From: Collinsella aerofaciens
GTDB lineage: Bacteria; Actinomycetota; Coriobacteriia; Coriobacteriales; Coriobacteriaceae
Assembly: GCA_905213325.1 (NCBI GenBank)
Contig: CAJMHW010000004.1
Location: forward strand, 4,954-68,953
Direction: 5' to 3'
Length of the DNA: 64,000 nucleotides
Shown here piece by piece: positions 7,839 to 15,410 of the stretch. The notes below the pieces were generated by a model. The model was not told the DNA's origin, did no database searches, and saw nothing but the letters and a program-made list of their open reading frames with translations. A program made the position numbers and the translations under genes. How positions within the stretch are numbered: the first letter of the stretch is position 1; each line of letters opens with the position of its first letter.

Positions 7839-8020
7839 CGAAGTTGAATACTTTTCCGCGAAGTGAACGACCTGTTTTGGACCCCCGAAGCATCCACACT
7901 TTTTGGCGGTAAAACTGCAGGAAAAACTCGACGAAACCGCAGGAAACAGCGCCTGAAAAATGTCGATGCTTCGGGGGTCCGATTTTGCTCGTTCACTTCG
8001 CGGAAAAGTATTCACCTTCG
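7839..8020. repeat. 182-bp inverted-repeat element (MITE-like)
   Basis: Two 60-bp arms (7839-7898 and 7961-8020) are inverted copies with only a few mismatches, separated by 62 bp. The arms share GAATACTTTTCCGCG, AAGTGAACGA and GGACCCCCGAAGCATC. No transposase is encoded. It fills most of the 379-bp gap between the convergent SIS and dehydrogenase genes. Confidence 0.85.
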
Positions 8021-8044
8021 ATTCGCAAGGGCACTGCGTGAGTC

Positions 8045-8085
8045 AAAAAAGCGGGCCGCGCCGGTAGTATTCCGGCGCGGCCCGC
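8045..8085 (-). terminator. Terminator of the lactate dehydrogenase-like gene
   Basis: A perfect 14-bp GC stem (8051-8064 with 8072-8085) is followed on the minus strand by TTTTTT. Confidence 0.9.
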
Positions 8086-8128
8086 TTGGTATTGCGCTTA
8101 GATTCGCGAGATTGCGGCGATTGACGGC

Positions 8129-9106
8129 CTACTTTGCGTCGTAGGCCTCGGCGTCCCACCAGTCGAGCTGGGCGATGTTGTCGCGAATGTGCTGGCAGCT
8201 CTTGTGGAAGCCCTCGAGCTCGTGCTCGGACAGGTCCAGTGTGTAAACCTCCTCGACGCCCTCGGCACCGATCACGCACGGCAGGGAGGTAAAGATGCCC
8301 TCTTCGCCATACTGGCCGGTCATAAGCGTAGAGGCCGAAAGCACGGCGTGCTCGTTGTGCAGCACGGCAGCGCAGACGCGCGCGGCGGAGTTGGCGACGG
8401 CGTACTCGGTGCACTGCTTGCCCTGGTAGGTCACATAGCCGCCCTTGCGTGCAAGCTCCTCGACCTCCATGTGGTCGAAGGCGTACTTGTCGGGGTTTTC
8501 GGCCTGAAGCTCGTTGAGGCTCTTGCCGGCGATGGTCGCGGCCTTAAAGGCAGCCAGCTGGCTAAAGCCGTGTTCGCCGATCATGTAGGCGTCGATGGAC
8601 TTGGGGCTCACGCCGACCTTCTTGGAGATCTCGGTGCGCAGACGGGCGGAATCCAGGCCGCAGCCCGAGCCGATGATCTTCTTGGGATCGTAGCCGGTCA
8701 GGTGCCACAGCTCGGTGCACACGACGTCGCAGGGGTTGGAGATGCTCACAAAGATGCCGTCGAAGCCGGCGTCGACGATGCGCTTGGCAAAGGTGCGGGC
8801 GGCGTCGGTGGTAAAGAACAGCTCGCCGTCGCGGTTGCCGGCGGCCAGCGCGACCTTGCCGGCGGCGTTGACGATGACGTCGCAGCAGGCAAGCTCCTCG
8901 TAGTGGTCGTAGCAGTTGACGATCTTGGTGTTGTACGGGACAAACGAAAGGGAGTCGCGCAGGTCCTGGACCTCGGACGTCACCTTGGCCTCGTTGATAT
9001 CGCACAGGTACAGCTCATCGGCAATGCCCTGCATGAGTAGGCTGTTGGCGACATGTGCTCCTACGTGGCCCTGGCCGACCACACCGATCTTACGCGTCTG
9101 GTACAT
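8129..9106 (-). CDS. L-lactate / L-2-hydroxyacid dehydrogenase (LDH/MDH superfamily)
   Basis: A 325-residue NAD-dependent oxidoreductase. The Rossmann loop GVVGQGHVG is at the N-terminus, followed by the ISNPCDVV segment, the LDSARLR substrate-binding Arg region and the catalytic His in GEHG. The active-site loop reads GNRDGELF instead of the classical LDH loop, and is closer in layout to L-2-hydroxyisocaproate dehydrogenases, so the substrate may be a branched or larger 2-oxoacid rather than pyruvate. The start at 9106 (MYQTRKIG) is chosen because GAAAGGA lies upstream at good spacing. A minus-strand TACAAT box at 9144-9149 is a likely -10. Probable role: regenerating NAD+ in fermentation. 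Confidence 0.85.
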   Translation of the reverse strand: MYQTRKIGVVGQGHVGAHVANSLLMQGIADELYLCDINEAKVTSEVQDLRDSLSFVPYNTKIVNCYDHYEELACCDVIVNAAGKVALAAGNRDGELFFTTDAARTFAKRIVDAGFDGIFVSISNPCDVVCTELWHLTGYDPKKIIGSGCGLDSARLRTEISKKVGVSPKSIDAYMIGEHGFSQLAAFKAATIAGKSLNELQAENPDKYAFDHMEVEELARKGGYVTYQGKQCTEYAVANSAARVCAAVLHNEHAVLSASTLMTGQYGEEGIFTSLPCVIGAEGVEEVYTLDLSEHELEGFHKSCQHIRDNIAQLDWWDAEAYDAK

Positions 9107-9316
9107 ATATGTATCCTTTCGGCCGAGTTTTTCGCGTCGAACCATTGTAGCGTCCTGCTGCCACTTTGCTAGGCTAAAGCGCCGTAGATTTTTGGACATG
9201 CCTTAATCTCTACTTTTGGAGTGATCTGGGCCGCTGACGGCATCGCTGGGCGATGTGCTCGCGCGGATGGGGCCGGTCGTTGTACCATAGCTGTAACTGA
9301 CTCGTAAGGAGCATCC

Positions 9317-10243
9317 ATGCCCATTCGCATTCCCGACGCCCTCCCTGCCGCCGCGCAGCTCGAGAGCGAGAACATCTTTGTCATGACCGAGTACCGCGCG
9401 CTGCACCAGGACATCCGTCCGCTGCGCGTGCTCATCCTCAACCTCATGCCCACCAAGATTGCCACCGAGACGCAGATCATGCGCAAGCTCTCCAACACGC
9501 CGCTGCAGGTGGAGGTGGACCTGCTGCGCACCAAGACGCACGAGGCCACGCACGTGAGCGCCGGCCACCTGGAGACGTTCTATCGCACGTTCGACGACAT
9601 CCGCGATATCCACTACGACGGCCTGATCATCACGGGCGCGCCGGTGGAGCAGATGCCGTTCGAGGAGGTCGACTACTGGCCCGAGCTCTGCCAGATCATG
9701 GATTGGTCCACCACGCATGTGCACTCTACGCTGCATATTTGTTGGGGCGCGCAGGCCGGTCTGTACCATCATTACGGCATCCAGAAGCATGACCTGCCGG
9801 CAAAGGCGAGCGGCGTGTTCGAGCATTATCTGGTGAAGCCGCAAAGTCCGCTGGTTCGCGGCTTTGACGACCGTTTCTATGCTGTGCATTCGCGCAACAC
9901 CGATGTGCGTCGCGAGGACGTGGAGGCCGAGCCGCAGCTTGAGGTCGTGGCCGTGTCCGACGAGGTGGGCCTGTACATCGTCAAGTCGACCGACAGCCGT
10001 CGCTTCTTTGTCTTTGGCCACCCTGAGTACGATACCGATACGCTGCGCCTGGAGTACGAGCGCGACGTGAAGCGCGGGCTCAACCCTCAGGTGCCGGCGC
10101 ATTACTTCCCGGGCGACAATCCCACCGCCGAGCCGCGCAACGTCTGGCGCAGCCAGGCTCAGCTGTTCTACACCAACTGGCTCAACTACTACGTCTACCA
10201 GACCACGCCCTACGACCTAGCCCGCGCCGGCGAGGAGCACTAG
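9317..10243 (+). CDS. metA: Homoserine O-acyltransferase MetA, predicted acetyl-CoA type
   Basis: A 308-residue enzyme of the MetA (HTS) fold that activates homoserine for methionine synthesis. Catalytic Cys142 lies in HICWGAQAG, and further family blocks are [20 protein letters not shown] and HSRNTDV. Residue 111 is Glu (PVEQMPF). In characterised MetA enzymes Gly111 goes with succinyl-CoA and Glu111 with acetyl-CoA, so this one is predicted to be an acetyltransferase despite the usual homoserine O-succinyltransferase label. A strong AAGGAG precedes the ATG. No SAM riboswitch or other methionine-responsive element is visible upstream. The 3' end overlaps the convergent cyclo-ligase gene by 4 nt. 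Confidence 0.93.
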   Translation: MPIRIPDALPAAAQLESENIFVMTEYRALHQDIRPLRVLILNLMPTKIATETQIMRKLSNTPLQVEVDLLRTKTHEATHVSAGHLETFYRTFDDIRDIHYDGLIITGAPVEQMPFEEVDYWPELCQIMDWSTTHVHSTLHICWGAQAGLYHHYGIQKHDLPAKASGVFEHYLVKPQSPLVRGFDDRFYAVHSRNTDVRREDVEAEPQLEVVAVSDEVGLYIVKSTDSRRFFVFGHPEYDTDTLRLEYERDVKRGLNPQVPAHYFPGDNPTAEPRNVWRSQAQLFYTNWLNYYVYQTTPYDLARAGEEH

Positions 10244-10863
10244 GCTGTCGGGAGGTGCGCCAGCCGTTGGGCGCTGATGATGTGGGGTAGCGGCAGGTCG
10301 TGGGCGTCGGTGGGAACGTGGTCGACACGCTGCTCGTCAAAGGCGATGCCGATGATTTGGCATGCGGACGAGAGCGTGGGCAGGTAGCGGTCATAGCAGC
10401 CGCCGCCGTAGCCCAGGCGCGCGCCGGCGCGGTCGAATGCTACGAGCGGCACGACGATCATGTCGAGAGCTTCGGCAGGCACGATAGGGAAGCGGCTGCT
10501 GTCGATGTCCGTGGCCGCGAAGGCCCGCGTGGGGTGGGCGATAAACGGAGCCGCGGACGCATCGTCGGCGGCAACTGCCCGCATGCACATGCACTGGCCA
10601 CAAGCTGCGGCATCAATTGCCGAGAGCATGCACGGATAAGCTACGCGCCAGCCGCGCGCAGCGGCCGCAGCGGCAAACGCGGCAGGGTCGACTTCGGAGC
10701 CCATCGCGGCATAGATGGCAACGGTGTGCGGCGCCGCGGCACCCAGGCAATCCAACAGCTCAACAAGCCGCGCACAGATAGTGGCGGACTTCGCCGCCCG
10801 CACATCCAAATCAATCGCATCGCGCCGAGCAATCACCGCCCGTCGCAACTCAGCCTTATCCAT
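10240..10863 (-). CDS. 5-formyltetrahydrofolate cyclo-ligase
   Basis: A 207-residue cytoplasmic enzyme converting 5-formyl-THF to 5,10-methenyl-THF with ATP, part of folate one-carbon recycling. Features are an N-terminal helix with basic residues ([15 protein letters not shown]), a YAAMGSEVD strand and the family signature [13 protein letters not shown] near residue 160. The start at 10863 has GGGAGAGGGAG upstream; an in-frame start at 10890 would add nine Gly-rich residues and extend into the dispersed repeat. It converges on metA with a 4-nt overlap, and its 5' side abuts repeat copy 4. Confidence 0.9.
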   Translation of the reverse strand: MDKAELRRAVIARRDAIDLDVRAAKSATICARLVELLDCLGAAAPHTVAIYAAMGSEVDPAAFAAAAAARGWRVAYPCMLSAIDAAACGQCMCMRAVAADDASAAPFIAHPTRAFAATDIDSSRFPIVPAEALDMIVVPLVAFDRAGARLGYGGGCYDRYLPTLSSACQIIGIAFDEQRVDHVPTDAHDLPLPHIISAQRLAHLPTA

Positions 10864-10879
10864 CCCAGCTCCCTCTCCC

Positions 10880-10926
10880 AAACCTACCAAAAAGGGACAG
10901 GTTTATTATGGCAGGTTTTATCTGGG
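10880..10926 (+). repeat. Dispersed bipartite repeat, copy 4
   Basis: AACCTACCAAAA, core GGGACAGGTTTA and GGCAGGTTTTATCTGGG are present, followed by TAAACG and a 19-bp hairpin (10932-10972). It lies immediately upstream of the cyclo-ligase gene. Confidence 0.85.
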
Positions 10927-10931
10927 TAAAC

Positions 10932-10972
10932 GTCGAAGCCGCCGCAAAGGCACCCTTTGTGGCGGCTTCGAC
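10932..10972 (-). terminator. 19-bp hairpin between hicB and the cyclo-ligase gene
   Basis: GTCGAAGCC..AAAGG pairs with CCTTTG..GGCTTCGAC over 19 bp with one wobble. It probably ends hicAB transcription on the minus strand, though the T-tract is short. It is the hairpin partner of repeat copy 4. Confidence 0.65.
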
Positions 10973-10984
10973 TCGACGTTGGCT

Positions 10985-11314
10985 TCACAGCGCCGCAGCG
11001 ATCGCTTCAGTCACAAACTTATTGAGTGACTCACCCTTCTTTGCCGCCGCTAGCGCTGCTTGCTTGTGGAGCTCAGAGCCCGTTCTTACGTTGAACGAGC
11101 CCTTAAAAGCCCGCTCGGGTTCCTTGCCCTTCTCGGCGCAAAACTCAAGGTAATCGTCGACGGCGTCGTGGAAGCATTGCTCCACTTCTTCAGCCGTGGA
11201 GCCTTCAAATACGATTGCGTCCCTAATGCCGGCGACCATACCTGTTAGCACATGCTGTTCGGCATCGAACTCGACCGGGGCGAAATAACCCTTGTATGCC
11301 AAAACGTTACTCAT
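10985..11314 (-). CDS. hicB: HicB-family antitoxin
   Basis: A 109-residue protein. The N-terminal half has the partially degraded RNase-H-like HicB fold (YFAPVEFDAEQHVLTGMV, then an EEVEQCFHDAVDDYLEFC helix). The C-terminal half looks like a ribbon-helix-helix DNA-binding segment (FNVRTGSELHKQAALAAAKKGESLNKFVTEAI). It should neutralise the HicA toxin encoded just upstream and bind the operon promoter. The start at 11314 is chosen because GGAGG lies 5 nt before it; this ATG overlaps the end of hicA by 8 nt, consistent with translational coupling. Confidence 0.85.
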   Translation of the reverse strand: MSNVLAYKGYFAPVEFDAEQHVLTGMVAGIRDAIVFEGSTAEEVEQCFHDAVDDYLEFCAEKGKEPERAFKGSFNVRTGSELHKQAALAAAKKGESLNKFVTEAIAAAL

Positions 11315-11570
11315 GACTACCTCCGACATCTTGCAGAAAGCGAACGATGTTTCGAATGGTCCCCGCTGTCAATTCGTCAGATGGATGAGGCGCGTGCATT
11401 ACGAACATCCTGCCATCTGATGGCCTGTAGAAGCGAACGCGCGATCCGGATGTCTTGCCTTTGCTGTCCATTTCAAAGCCATATGAAGCCATAACTTTAA
11501 GAAAGTCAGCGAATCTATACGTTGAAGGACAGCTAAGCAGCTGGGCGATGAGTTTGTCGATCCGAGTCAT
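11307..11570 (-). CDS. hicA: HicA-family mRNA interferase toxin
   Basis: An 87-residue small basic protein with the dsRBD-like HicA fold, recognised from the core GSRVRFYRPSDGRMF, the HAPHP segment and the final TIRNIVRFLQDVG helix. HicA toxins cleave mRNA. The often-cited catalytic His in a GSH motif is replaced here by GSR, as in a common HicA subgroup, with the later HAPHP histidines retained. It is the first gene of the hicAB operon, preceded by a strong promoter and a perfect palindrome. Confidence 0.82.
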   Translation of the reverse strand: MTRIDKLIAQLLSCPSTYRFADFLKVMASYGFEMDSKGKTSGSRVRFYRPSDGRMFVMHAPHPSDELTAGTIRNIVRFLQDVGGSHE

Positions 11571-11585
11571 CCTGCCTCACATCCC

Positions 11586-11622
11586 GCAACTATATTATAG
11601 TTGCAATTTAAGCCCGAAGCAA
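11586..11622 (-). promoter_or_regulatory. hicAB promoter with palindromic operator
   Basis: On the minus strand, TTGCTT (11617-11622) and TATAAT (11594-11599) are separated by 17 bp. The -10 lies inside a perfect palindrome, GCAACTATA-T-TATAGTTGC (11586-11604), 15 bp before the hicA start: a textbook position for antitoxin autorepression. Confidence 0.75.
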
Positions 11623-11730
11623 TCACCCATACTATAGAACACATGTACGTATAGAACAAGTGTTCGAACCACAACTGAGGAAGGAGACAGGCACCTTTGT
11701 GGTGGTCTGTGCTGTGGAGTGGGCGTCTGC

Positions 11731-11884
11731 GGCGGTTTGTCTCAATCTGTAACAGTAACTCGGCAAAATTGGACCTAGATGTTACAGATTGAGACAAAGA
11801 GCTGGTGCCGTTTGGGAACGTCTCGACCTGTAACATCTGGAGCCGATATTGCCGTCTAGATGTTACAGATTGAGACAAACCGCC
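11731..11884. repeat. Composite palindromic repeat, TGTTACAGATTGAGAC family
   Basis: A perfect 24-bp terminal inverted repeat (11731-11754 with 11861-11884). TGTTACAGATTGAGACAAA occurs again internally at 11780-11798 and a partial inverted copy at about 11826-11837. No coding potential. It occupies most of the 397-bp gap between hicA and the M16 peptidase. Confidence 0.85.
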
Positions 11885-11917
11885 GCGGTGGGCTGCGCCG
11901 CCCCGCTCAAACCGCAG

Positions 11918-11959
11918 AAAAAAGGTAGATTTTCGGGCATGTCCCAAAAATCTACCTTT
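11918..11959 (-). terminator. Terminator of the M16 peptidase gene
   Basis: The AGGTAGATTTT stem pairs with AAAATCTACCT, with a bulged loop, and is followed on the minus strand by TTTTTTC. Confidence 0.85.
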
Positions 11960-11967
11960 GCCGTGCG

Positions 11968-14900
11968 TTAGCCCATCAGGTCGACGACGTTAAAGCCGGC
12001 GTTGCTCTTGGCGATGACTTCGCGGCCGCCAAAGACGCAGGTGGGCGACTCGGCTGCGATGCGCGTCACGTCGGCGCCGAGCGAGCGGAGCTCACCGGGC
12101 GTGGCGGCGAGCATCTGGGCGCGGCGCTCCTCGCGTGCGTGCGGATCGAGCCCGGCCAGGTAGGTCGTGTTGCGGCGCTTGGTGAGCGCGTACGGCTTCA
12201 CCGGCGCGTCCATGCCGCTCACGCAGCTCACGATAAAGCCCTCAAAGGCGGCCTCGTCGGGCTCAAAGCTGCCAAGCCATGCACCCGCGCGCTTCACGCG
12301 CTCAATCGAAGGATCGATCGCCGGGTCGCGGTAGGTGTAGAACGCCGTCTGGCGCTCGCCGGCTGCGCGGAATCCGCAGCCGTACGCACCGCCCTTCACG
12401 CGAATCTCGTTCCACAGGTAGTCGTAGGAGAGCGCGTTGGCAGCCACGGCCCAAGCGCCTGTCACGTCAATGCCCAGGCGACGCGGATCGCACGCACGCG
12501 CGGCAAAGCAGATGTCGCTGGGGATGACGAAAGCCTCGTGGCGGTCGCGCGGCTCCGGCACCACGAGCGTGCCGCTGGCAGCGCCGTCGCCCGCGCCAAG
12601 CCCCAGGTCGCCCGCGGCATCCCAGTACGCGTCAAAGTCCTCGTCGCTGCCGGTAAAGCTCGCCATGCAGCCATCGGCCACAAAGATGCGCTCCGCCAGC
12701 TCGGCAAGCTTGGTACGCAGCCCGTCCACGCGCTCGTCAAAGTGGTCGAGCAGATCGCGCAGGAACAGGTAGAAGTCTACGCCCGAGAGCTGCTCACGCA
12801 CTACGGCCGAAGGCGAGCTGTAGCTCATCGCGCGACCGAGCGCCGTCGAGTGGCCGTTGTTGATAAAGCCCTGTTCAAGCCCAATGCGAATCTGCGTGAG
12901 CACGTCGCGCACGCGGTCGGCGTCGGCATCTGCCAAAAGCGTGCTCGACCATACCTCGCGCGGCAGACTCGCCAGCGCATCGATTTTCTCGGACAGGGCG
13001 CCGGCGCTCACCAGCAGATAGGGGCGCACGCCGTCCACGTCGGGCTGGGTCATGACTTCGGTCGTAAAGCTCAAAAAGCCGAGCTTGCCGGCGAGCAAGT
13101 TGTCGAGTTCCTCGGCCGAGTGCTCGCGCGTGGGCAGCTGCTTGAGCAGGCGGCAGAGCAGTGTCACATAGGGCAGGTCCTCAAACGCGACGCAGCTCAG
13201 GTCGAAATACTGCATGGCGTAGGCCAGACGGTTGGTGGGGATGCCGTGGCGCAGGCAGGGGATGGGTGCGGTCGTGTCCACGATCAGCGGCTGCTCGGGG
13301 TGCGCCTCGCCAATGTCGGACACGCGCAGGCGCGGCAGCGTGGCCTTGGCCTCGGGCGTGTCTTCGGCCTCCTGCGCGGCACGCAGCGCGGCCGTGCGCT
13401 CGACCACGTCGGCCAGCTCGGCATCGGTCATGGCATCGCGCTTGGCTGCTAGCTCGGCGGCCTCGGCACCCTCCGAACCCTCGGCGGCGTCCACCGGCAC
13501 CAGCTCGACCAGTGCCATGTGATCGTTCTGCAGCACCAGCTCGCGCAGCAGGTCCTCAAAATAGCTGCCGTCCAGCTCGCTACGCAGCTCCTCGTACACC
13601 GGGCCGTACTTGAGCGCCAACGTCGCGGCGTCGTCATCGTAGAGCCAGGTGCTCAGCGCGTCGCACGCAATGGCCACGCCATCGGCGATACCGTAGTCGC
13701 GCTGGCGCAGATCGTATTCGTTGCTGCTGATGATGGCTTCCAGGCGCTCGCGCGGAACGCCGTGCTCGCACAGGTCGCGGCAGGCGTCCTGGAACACGCG
13801 ACGCAGCTCGCGCGCCACGCCGGGCTGAGCGTTTTGCAGCATGATGAGCTCGTAGGGCTGCAGGCTCTCGGCCGCGGTGTAGCTCACCACGTTGCCGCCC
13901 AGGCCGGCGGCCAGAATGGCCTTCTTAACCGGCGCTTCGTTGGAGCCTAGTAGCGCCTCGAACAGGATATCCGCCGCGATCGTGCGCTTGCGGTCGAGCG
14001 CGCTGCCCAGCACAAGGCCCAGGCCCACCAGGGCGTTCTCGGGCGTGGTGGCCATCTCGACGCGCTTATACTCGCAGGTCACGGGCGCCTGCACGCCCAG
14101 CGGATTGGGTGCCAGCGTGGACGGGTCCTCGCCGGCGGCGACGGCAGCGTCCATGCGGCGGCTCGCGGCGCTCGGCTGCGACAGATAGCGCTCGTCCAAA
14201 AAGGCCAGCGCGCGGTCCACGTCCAGGTCGCCGTAGAGCGTGATGTAGGAGTTGGAAGGATTGTAGTGGCGCGCGTGCGTGTCCAGGAACTGCTCGTAGG
14301 TGAGCGCGGGAATCGCGCGCGGGTCGCCGCCGCTCTCGTGCGCATAGGCGGTGTCGGGATAGAGCGCGGCGTTGACGGCGTCGTCCAGCACGCTCATGGG
14401 GTCGGACAGCGCGCCCTTCATTTCGTTGAACACCACGCCGTTATAGCGCAGCGTACCCTCGCGCAGGCTCGCGGAGCTGCCGTCGCCCTCGCCCTCGGCG
14501 CTCTCCGGCAGGTCCAGCTCGTAGTGCCAGCCCTCCTGCTGAAAAATGGTGGGTTTGGTATAGATGGCCGGGTTGAACACCGCGTCCAGATACACGTCCA
14601 TCAGGTTGTACAGATCCTGCTCGTTGGTGGTGGCAACGGGGTAGATGGTCTTGTCGGGGTAGGTCATGGCGTTGAGGAACGTCTGCATGGAGCTCTTGAT
14701 CAGGTCGACAAATGGCTCCTTGACGGGAAACTTGGCCGATCCGCACAGCACCGAGTGCTCAAGAATATGGAACACGCCGGTGGAATCGGCCGGCGGCGTC
14801 TTAAAGCCAATGGCGAAGGCCTTGTTTTCGTCGTCGCACGCCAGGTACAGCAGGCGAGCGCCCGAGGCGGTGTGGCGCAGCACGTAAGCGTCCGAGTCGA

Positions 14901-15006
14901 GCTCGGGCACGGTCTCGCAGCGCTCGACGGCAAAACCGTGACAGATGGTACCGGGCACCAGCAGTGCGGCAGCAGCGGCGCGCGGGTCGGTTGAGGTGGT
15001 GGACAT
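11968..15006 (-). CDS. M16C (PreP/Cym1-like) zinc metallopeptidase
   Basis: A 1012-residue protein with the four-domain architecture of presequence-protease-type oligopeptidases. The inverted zinc motif HILEH is at residues 80-84, and the partner Glu region lies about 75 residues later in domain 1. An inactive homologous second half includes the GGAYGCGF segment near residue 890. Such enzymes degrade peptides inside a closed chamber. There is no signal peptide, so it is probably cytoplasmic. The start at 15006 (MSTTSTDP) follows AAAGGAG and gives normal length; an in-frame extension to 15213 has repeat-derived sequence and is rejected. It is transcribed alone. Confidence 0.92.
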   Translation of the reverse strand: MSTTSTDPRAAAAALLVPGTICHGFAVERCETVPELDSDAYVLRHTASGARLLYLACDDENKAFAIGFKTPPADSTGVFHILEHSVLCGSAKFPVKEPFVDLIKSSMQTFLNAMTYPDKTIYPVATTNEQDLYNLMDVYLDAVFNPAIYTKPTIFQQEGWHYELDLPESAEGEGDGSSASLREGTLRYNGVVFNEMKGALSDPMSVLDDAVNAALYPDTAYAHESGGDPRAIPALTYEQFLDTHARHYNPSNSYITLYGDLDVDRALAFLDERYLSQPSAASRRMDAAVAAGEDPSTLAPNPLGVQAPVTCEYKRVEMATTPENALVGLGLVLGSALDRKRTIAADILFEALLGSNEAPVKKAILAAGLGGNVVSYTAAESLQPYELIMLQNAQPGVARELRRVFQDACRDLCEHGVPRERLEAIISSNEYDLRQRDYGIADGVAIACDALSTWLYDDDAATLALKYGPVYEELRSELDGSYFEDLLRELVLQNDHMALVELVPVDAAEGSEGAEAAELAAKRDAMTDAELADVVERTAALRAAQEAEDTPEAKATLPRLRVSDIGEAHPEQPLIVDTTAPIPCLRHGIPTNRLAYAMQYFDLSCVAFEDLPYVTLLCRLLKQLPTREHSAEELDNLLAGKLGFLSFTTEVMTQPDVDGVRPYLLVSAGALSEKIDALASLPREVWSSTLLADADADRVRDVLTQIRIGLEQGFINNGHSTALGRAMSYSSPSAVVREQLSGVDFYLFLRDLLDHFDERVDGLRTKLAELAERIFVADGCMASFTGSDEDFDAYWDAAGDLGLGAGDGAASGTLVVPEPRDRHEAFVIPSDICFAARACDPRRLGIDVTGAWAVAANALSYDYLWNEIRVKGGAYGCGFRAAGERQTAFYTYRDPAIDPSIERVKRAGAWLGSFEPDEAAFEGFIVSCVSGMDAPVKPYALTKRRNTTYLAGLDPHAREERRAQMLAATPGELRSLGADVTRIAAESPTCVFGGREVIAKSNAGFNVVDLMG

Positions 15007-15170
15007 ATGCAGTCTCCTTTGACGCCCCAGCGGGGGCGAATCGAGTCGAATCCCCGAGAGTATACCCATATGGGGCCGCGGCTCTGCGGCGAACTGAAGA
15101 CGATGCTGGCGGATTGGGCAAAGGCCCCGCGTGACCGCCGCGCGAGCGTGGAAACTTGGACGCCTATCGA

Positions 15171-15266
15171 ATGAGAGTGGATTTTCGGACGGAATCAGCC
15201 TCAAAACGCCCAAAAACCGTCCAAATATCCACCCTCATTTTCCGACCGTCCAAAATCCACGCTCAT
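15171..15266. repeat. Palindromic repeat, ATGAGNGTGGAT family, copy 2
   Basis: The arm ATGAGAGTGGAT (15171 on) is inverted at 15217-15238, and a third arm follows at 15246-15266. This reproduces the arm-spacer-inverse arm-inverse arm order of the copy at 3705-3801. Confidence 0.85.
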
Positions 15267-15280
15267 CCGCCGCCCACACA

Positions 15281-15348
15281 TCTCTCATATCTCATTCGTC
15301 TCTAATATGAGAGATAACAGAAAGATGAGAGATAATTACAAGAGATAA
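15281..15348 (+). promoter_or_regulatory. Clustered GAGATAA/TATCTC sites upstream of the AlbA_2 gene
   Basis: ATGAGAGATAA occurs at 15307-15317 and 15325-15335, with a further AAGAGATAA at 15340-15348. Inverse half-sites (TCTCTCAT, TATCTCAT) lie at 15281-15295. The cluster ends about 60 bp before the start codon and looks like a cooperative operator, possibly for autoregulation. Confidence 0.5.
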
Positions 15349-15410
15349 CTGAGAGACGAAGGAAATTTATTCGCGGCATTCTCCGCAGAACCGAGCGAAA
15401 GGACGTGCAG

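Noticed and set aside
9200..9316. SAM or other methionine riboswitch upstream of metA
   Set aside because: No conserved SAM-I/SAM-II core or terminator was visible in the 117-bp spacer.
12139..13452. 437-codon open frame antisense to the M16 peptidase
   Set aside because: Shadow of the real gene; Arg/His-rich sequence with no start signal.
15007..15213. 69-codon N-terminal extension of the M16 peptidase
   Set aside because: It translates repeat-derived DNA and lacks an SD; the start at 15006 has one and fits family length.
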